Shown piece by piece: positions 58,674-64,000 of a DNA stretch of 64,000 bases. A model generated the notes under the pieces. That model was not told the DNA's origin and did not search any database. It saw nothing but the letters and a program-made list of their open reading frames with translations. How positions within the stretch are numbered: the first letter of the stretch is position 1; the number at the start of each line of letters is the position of its first letter. The position numbers were made by a program, and so were the translations under genes. Origin of the DNA: Neckera pumila (lineage: Eukaryota; Streptophyta; Bryopsida; Hypnales; Neckeraceae); contig OZ018409.1 in NCBI GenBank assembly GCA_963969595.1, forward strand, positions 16,214,975 through 16,278,974, read 5' to 3'.

Positions 58674-59261
58674 AGCCTTGAGTTTGAAGGAGGGCTCCTT
58701 CCATCTGAACCCTCTAGATGGATCCACGGTGTAGATGGAAGGGTGGGCCTGGTTGCTTGGGTCGCTTGAGTTTTGAGATGGCAAGGGCATTTGAGGTTTC
58801 ACCTAGCTACCTGCTCAGGCGGAATTTTTGCCCTTGCCCAAAATCAATCCACCATCCTTAAAGTTTTCTTTGAAAATGAAATGTTATAACTATAATGTAG
58901 TACCTAAACCCTAAGTAGCGGGGCGAGTAGGGTTTAGGCTTGGAACAGAGCGCCGTTAGGCGCATAGCTTCAATAACAAGGCACGTAGTGATGTTTAGGA
59001 TAAATATAAAGGAGTAACCTCTATTTCTAGCTAAGATCTTTTGGTTTTATAAAAGAAATACAAAACAATTGACATTTCAAATAGGACCCCAAATGCAAAG
59101 AATTTTTTTAATGTTTTCCCATGCGATGAAGTGAGTGGGTAGCCAGACAAAAACCCGAATGCCCCTAGGACATCGAGCTGTGGAGAGCCTTCCCTTCCAT
59201 CTCCACCGTGGATCCACCTAGAGTCCTCAGATGGAAGGAGCCCTCCCTCAAATTCGAGGCT
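58674..59261. repeat. Foldback element with roughly 70-bp terminal inverted repeats
   Basis: The left arm begins AGCCTTGAGTTTGAAGGAGG and continues through GGCTCCTTCCATCTGA and TGGATCCACGGTGTAGATGG. The right arm read inverted is AGCCTCGAATTTGAGGGAGG, with the same continuation. The arms agree at close to nine positions in ten over about 70 bp. Long TIRs suggest a Mutator-like non-autonomous element. The interior has gene-like GC but no identified protein. Confidence 0.8.
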
Positions 59262-60084
59262 GTCTAGAGACCAGTGATTTTTTAGGTGGCGATTTAGTGC
59301 CTAAAGGCAAAATAAAATGGCTGAAAAGCCCTTTCTGGCTAATTTCCAGGGTGTCACCATTGGATGGAGCGCCAGAGGAACTCTCATCTGGTCCATCAAA
59401 TTGCCATGATTTGTTGAAGTGGGAGCAGCATTTCACCTCCTGTAACTCATGCTCATCTCCACCGTTGGTGGCCTTGTCGCCTGCCGGCGCCCATCTTGCT
59501 GTTGATGAGCAGATTTGGGTGCCACCTACCAGCCCTCCATTAAATCTTGCTTCCCTTTCTCGTCGTGCACTGGCACCGGACCTTCTCTTCTGTCCTTAAC
59601 AGATTTGCCACTCTCCTCTTGTACAAGCTTGAAAATTTGTTTATTGTCACCACTTTGTTTTGTACAATCTTGGAAATTTTTTAAGTGTTGCCACTTGCAA
59701 TTATGATGAGGATTTCTAAGGTGGATTGGAGGACTGTTGACTGTAGTAACTTGAGGAGGAAGGTCGCAGCAATTGCCAAGCGACAAAGTCTCGAATCTCA
59801 AGCTCAACTCTCAACTTTGAAGCTCTTGTTTGCATTCTCGAATGTGTTTGATTTAGGATTACTTGTGAATTAGCCTGCGCCATGTATGCTCTGTGAATTA
59901 TTGTGTATGAGCGGATTAAGCATTTGAGCGTTGTGAATGCCAGTTTATGCAGATTGAGCGCTATCAATTGCTAGATGATGTTGCTGTAACGCAAGCTGTT
60001 GATGTAACAAATGCTTTAGGGTTGTTTCGAGTAATTGGAATTTTGAAGTGCGACTGTAGCTCTTAGTTTAGGTGTTGCACGCTA
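59262..60084 (+). other. Region upstream of the hAT pseudogene
   Basis: GC is higher than in the repeats, and a 122-codon plus-strand frame begins at 59231 inside the foldback arm, but no product is recognised. It could hold leader sequence of the transposase gene. Confidence 0.3.
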
Positions 60085-63000
60085 TTGCTGCGCAATTTGT
60101 TGTTGTGGAAAATGCCTCCATGGACATCGTTGCACAGGTTCTATGCGAGGCTTCTCACTTTGGAATCATGTACACCATCGGGAAGTCTTCAAGGTGGCGG
60201 CGATATCAATTGGACTGCGTCATCTACTTCACTCTCAGTGGTGGGTCAAACAAGTAGCCAGAGTGTTGGAAACTCAATATGCAACCTACCCCACAAGCGG
60301 AAAGCAGACGGACTAAAAACAAAACGGAGGAGGTCTAATCCCACTATTGTGCTGTTCAATCTTGCCGACCTGCTCATTCCAATTGTCGTTGCTGCAGACG
60401 ATGAGGTTGTCAAAGTGTTGGCGCTATCGTCGGGAGGTTCGGTTGCAAGCATTCCCAGTGGTACTGTGTGCATCGGAGACAAGGGAAAGGGGAAGCTGCC
60501 CGAGTGTGAGGACCTCGATGATGAAGAGGACGAGGAGTTTGGGGAGGAGCCTGCTCAAAAAAAGCCGAAGAAGTTATACGAGGCGAGTTGAAAGTTTCAA
60601 GAAACGTGGGCTGCTCGTCTTCTTTGGGCAGAGTTACATTGTGGAGGGGATGGGCTTTATGACAGCGTCAAATGCTTGGTGTGTTTTGCGATTGAAGGAA
60701 GGGACAAAATTCTAGGTCCAAAGTGGGACACTCTGATTAAGCATGGTGGAAAGAGAAAAGCAACACGCGACATGCCAAACGGCATGAAAAAGGATCAGTG
60801 CTATCATGCAAAGAATTGCCGCCACCTACGTAATGAACGCATCTTCGCAGGAAGAAGCTGCAACAATGTTTTGGACCAAGTGACGGCAATGAAGGGAGAA
60901 CGTGCTTGCAAGCAATTCCAATTCTCTACCATTTTTCATCTGCTTCATGAAGGGCGGCCTATGCGGGAGTATGAAGCCTTGCAACCTCTCCTGTGCTTCT
61001 TGGGAGTACCAAAAATGCCCAAACGACATTGGTCTGACAGCGCCGGGTGGGAGTTGGCAGAGTGCTTGTTCAATCAAGTGCAGCGTCGGACTAAGACTAT
61101 CATGCAGGGAGCCCAATTCTTCTCTGTGACTTGCGATGAAGTGTCCATGCTAGATAATCAATCCTGGGTGTCCATTCATGGCTATGTGTGTGAAGATTGG
61201 CTACGGAAACCTATATTGCTTTCCCTGGAGCGTGTCGTGGATGGTGCTGGGTCCGATAGCATGACTAAGGTCATCATCAACACCATCAAAACTTATGGAG
61301 GTATCCAAACTAAAGAACTAGCCTCACGTTTAGCTTCATTTGGTGCTGGTAATTCTTTTCCCCTCTCTATAGTTAGATTATGATACCTGATTAGCTTCTG
61401 TGCGTGCTGCAGTACTGATGATGTTCAATTTTTGGCCCTGTATCGACATGTATGCAGATGGAGTAAGTACTTTTCAAGGGAAGATAACTGGAGTGGTCCA
61501 GCAGTTGAAGACAAACTGGGCTCCAAGAATGGTCGGCGTACATTGCATGGTAAGGCTCTAGCCTTTCAATGCAAATTACTTTGAGTGATTCTATTAGTTA
61601 ATAGTTCATTGTTTATGGCGCCACTAACTGTTGACTGTGTTTTGTAGGCCCACCGGACATATCTTGCTGTTGAATCACTGAGCGGACTACCTATTGTTTC
61701 ACGCATTGAGGAGATGTTGCAGTCCCTGCACGCCTTCTTTGCACATTCCCCGAAATGCCACCTCGAATTCCAGAAGCTAGCAGAAGTGATGCATTCGAAA
61801 GGCTTGAAGATTTTGAAGAACATCAAAACCCTATGGATTAGCATGCTCTCACCAGCAATGAGGGTCATGAACAAATACAAAGTATTGCTGGTGAAGATGC
61901 AAGGTGACTCCACCCCCCCCTGAACCCAATTCAAATGGTAAGGCAGGTAAGAAGGACAAGCTCCTCATGAAGCTTGCTAAGCGGAACTTGGCACACTTGT
62001 CCAATTTCAAAATTTTGCTTAGCCTAGCCGGCTTGCTACCCATGTTGCGATCAGTGCACTCCTTTATTAAATTTTCCCAGAGTAGGAAGGTATTCATTTG
62101 TGACTATGTGGCAGCAATACAAATTTGTATCAATGAGTTACAGTCCTTTTACTTGGACAACACCTCTGCGTTTCAGCAGGATCTGTTTTGGGATTTCAAA
62201 GGCTTACATGAGATGCGGCATGATGCGATCTCCATGTCGTGGTAGCGCTTTGGACTTGAACGAATCAGGCCTAGAATATTTGCATTTTATTCCCGCTGGC
62301 CATAGTATCCAAACATTTGACATCAATTCTAAGACTGGGACTTCATCCCCCATTACTCGAGAGTTGCACGCCAGCATCTCTGAAGATGTGAAGGCAATGT
62401 GCAAAGGTAAGGGTCCATGGCTTTCTCATTGTTTTTTAGGGCTTGAATTTCACGTTGATTCTCCTAATAATAAAGATCCTACTAAGTGTGCTCTTAATGT
62501 TCTACAGGTGCAGCAGAGCTTTTAATAAACCAATTGCAGCAGCGGTTTCCAGCTTCGACCTTGATGGACGCTTTTGGGATTGTATATCCCCAGTACTGGA
62601 TGGTGCCTGAGGCAGAACAAAACTTCACACGGCATTTGAGGATCCTAGAAGAGCACTACGACTACACAAAAGACTTTGGTACGCCAAAGGAGAAGAACAA
62701 GCAGAGACATCTAGAAGGAGGCGTGGTTGCAGAAACAACGAAAACAGCGGAGCCAATCTTATTTGACAAGAACAAGCAGAGACATCTAAAGGGAGGCGGT
62801 GTTGCAAAAGTAATAAAAACAGCAGAGCCAATCTTGTGTGTAGGGAAGTTGGAAGAGCAGGCACAGATGTTTGTCATCTGGATGAAGGCTAATTGTGAAG
62901 GCGCTATGGCGGGAGATTTACCTCTGAACCCGCTCACTTGTTTATGGCACCGCCTTGAGGCCTCAAGACTACTTAGGCACAAGCTTTTCAAATATTTGAA

Positions 63001-63216
63001 AGTGGTTGAGCTTGCTGTTGTTGTTGTGTTGGGGAGTGTTGAAGACGAACGTACCTTCAACCCATATCGTTCATGAAGAACAAACTTCGTAACCGGCTTA
63101 GCAATCATCTACCCCTAGTGGTAGCTATGCATGCACAGGAGTTTTACACTCTAATAGACTTCCCTTACAATGCGGCGTATGACAACTGGAAGAAGAGTCT
63201 TTGCAAGGAAGACTGA
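60085..63216 (+). pseudogene. ZNF862-like hAT transposase gene, broken by one stop and three frameshifts
   Basis: A cut-and-paste DNA transposase relative (hAT superfamily, ZNF862/DUF4371-like plant group). Exons read as 60085-61348, 61458-61549, 61648-62406 and 62508-63216, all with GT/AG borders. The N-terminal part has a basic patch (HKRKADGLKTKRRR) and an acidic stretch before KKPKK. A C-x2-C..H zinc-finger-like segment (CLVCFAIEGRDKILGPKWD) is followed by the catalytic-core words TCDEVSMLDNQSWVSIHGYV, DGVSTFQGKITGV, VGVHCMAHR and HSPKCHLEFQKLAEVM, and TLWISML (usually TRW). The C-terminus has the dimerisation words VVVVLGSVEDERTF and NKLRNRLSNHLPLV. Defects: in-frame TGA at 60589-60591; +1 shift in an eight-C run at 61913-61920; +1 near 62236-62243; -1 between about 63056 and 63070. 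The coding sequence is otherwise well preserved, so inactivation is recent or some defects are sequence errors. Its own element's TIRs were not identified. Confidence 0.85.
62693..62842 (+). repeat. In-frame 75-bp tandem duplication in the transposase relic
   Basis: Two adjacent 25-residue units, both starting KNKQRHL and ending TAEPIL plus two residues, at 62693-62767 and 62768-62842. The duplication preserves frame. The units have diverged at several positions, so it is older than the perfect tandem repeats elsewhere in the window. Confidence 0.9.
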
Positions 63217-64000
63217 GATTTACTAACATGGTTTTTGTCATGTGCAGGTTAGGCTCTGTAGTCGATGATGAGAAGGGGGCATAGAATTGGTGTTTGCTGA
63301 TTCTACGTCCCTAAAGCGAGATTCTTCCCTTCTCAACAGTTTCTGCTTACTGTTGAGGGTCTACAATTTTTATACTTGCTATTTGCTTGTTTTGGACATC
63401 ATTGTGCTTGTGTTTCTGTTTAGGGTGTTTAGGGACCTACACTAATCAGAAAGACAAATACAATGGTAGGTCAATGGTTAGGGCCCTATGTTTGGAATTT
63501 GGATGGTCAAATTGTGGCTTTAGTAACCCTAGACCACAAACTGTTGAGAAGGGAGAACCTAGGCTCTGAGACTAAATGATCATCTTTCGTCATTTGATAT
63601 TGTGTGCTTACTTTGTCATATATGAGGTTCATTGATCATCTTTTGTCATTTGATTTGGGTGATAAATGTGTGCTTAATCTCTCATATATATTTTCTGCTT
63701 AATCTCCCATATATTTTTTTGTGCGTGATCTGCTGAAATTTTGTTGTATTTTTCCTAAACTGTTTTTGCTTGTCGCCGATTAGTTCGCCTTTTGTTTAAA
63801 CTTCATAGCCTGGTGAACGATTGTTTCTTTAACCCTTGAACGCCGACGAGGACTTTCTGTGTCCTTTGAATGACAAAGAATCTTTCCCTACAAGACAAAA
63901 GTGCAACTTTTCATCCTCGGTATTAGGAGTGGGAAGGAAAGATCTACAACAATTCTTTGACTTCCAATGAGTATATTAGGCTTTTGCAAAGTAGATGATG
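63217..64000 (+). other. Downstream flank of the hAT pseudogene
   Basis: T-rich, with the related words TTGATCATC and TTTGATATTGTGTGCTTA / TTTGATTTGGGTGATAAATG between 63570 and 63680, an imperfect repeat of about 70 bp. No gene is recognised, and the window ends here. Confidence 0.4.

Noticed and set aside
1..64000. tRNA or rRNA genes
   Set aside because: I looked for the T-loop GGTTCRANYCC and paired acceptor ends and saw none that held up; a covariance search would be decisive.

Overview
This is nuclear DNA from a land plant. The evidence is three plant-type spliced genes (a LEUNIG co-repressor, a phytocyanin and an exon-rich coiled-coil gene), GT-AG introns of roughly 50 to 1000 bases, and a hAT transposase relative of the ZNF862-like type found in plant genomes. 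Genes sit in islands of higher GC inside very AT-rich DNA packed with small non-autonomous DNA transposons. I saw no LTR retrotransposon I could defend. The mixture would suit a seedless plant (moss, liverwort or lycophyte grade), but the species cannot be fixed from sequence alone.

Layout. 1-8.1 kb: AT-rich repeats. 8.1-17.6 kb: a LEUNIG-type gene on the minus strand, with LisH/LUFS N-terminus, glutamine-rich middle and WD40 C-terminus. Seventeen coding exons were placed by eye; at least one short exon between exons 4 and 5 was not found. 17.6-28 kb: a repeat field with nested elements. 29.4-34.7 kb: a 13-exon plus-strand gene for a 539-residue coiled-coil protein whose internal exons look like copies of one another. 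35-43.4 kb: repeats, including one element inserted in another. 43.5-45 kb: a two-coding-exon minus-strand phytocyanin that has lost two of four copper ligands, with a recognisable TATA box, non-coding leader exon and leader intron. 45-60 kb: repeats, a 27-bp-stem hairpin, and an unrecognised 127-codon frame that continues for 55 codons past one stop. 60.1-63.2 kb: a ZNF862-like hAT transposase gene, spliced but broken by one in-frame stop and three frameshifts.

The genes do not form a pathway or cluster. LEUNIG is a nuclear transcriptional co-repressor, the phytocyanin is predicted to be secreted, and the coiled-coil protein has no assigned role. The most distinctive content is the exon-level repeat in the coiled-coil gene, the copper-site loss in the phytocyanin, and several repeat families (called A to E here, plus two foldback elements) that can be defined inside this window from shared ends, internal landmarks and nesting. 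I found no convincing new multi-gene system. All exon boundaries were read by eye from reading frame, splice dinucleotides and recalled family conservation; no alignment or gene finder was run.
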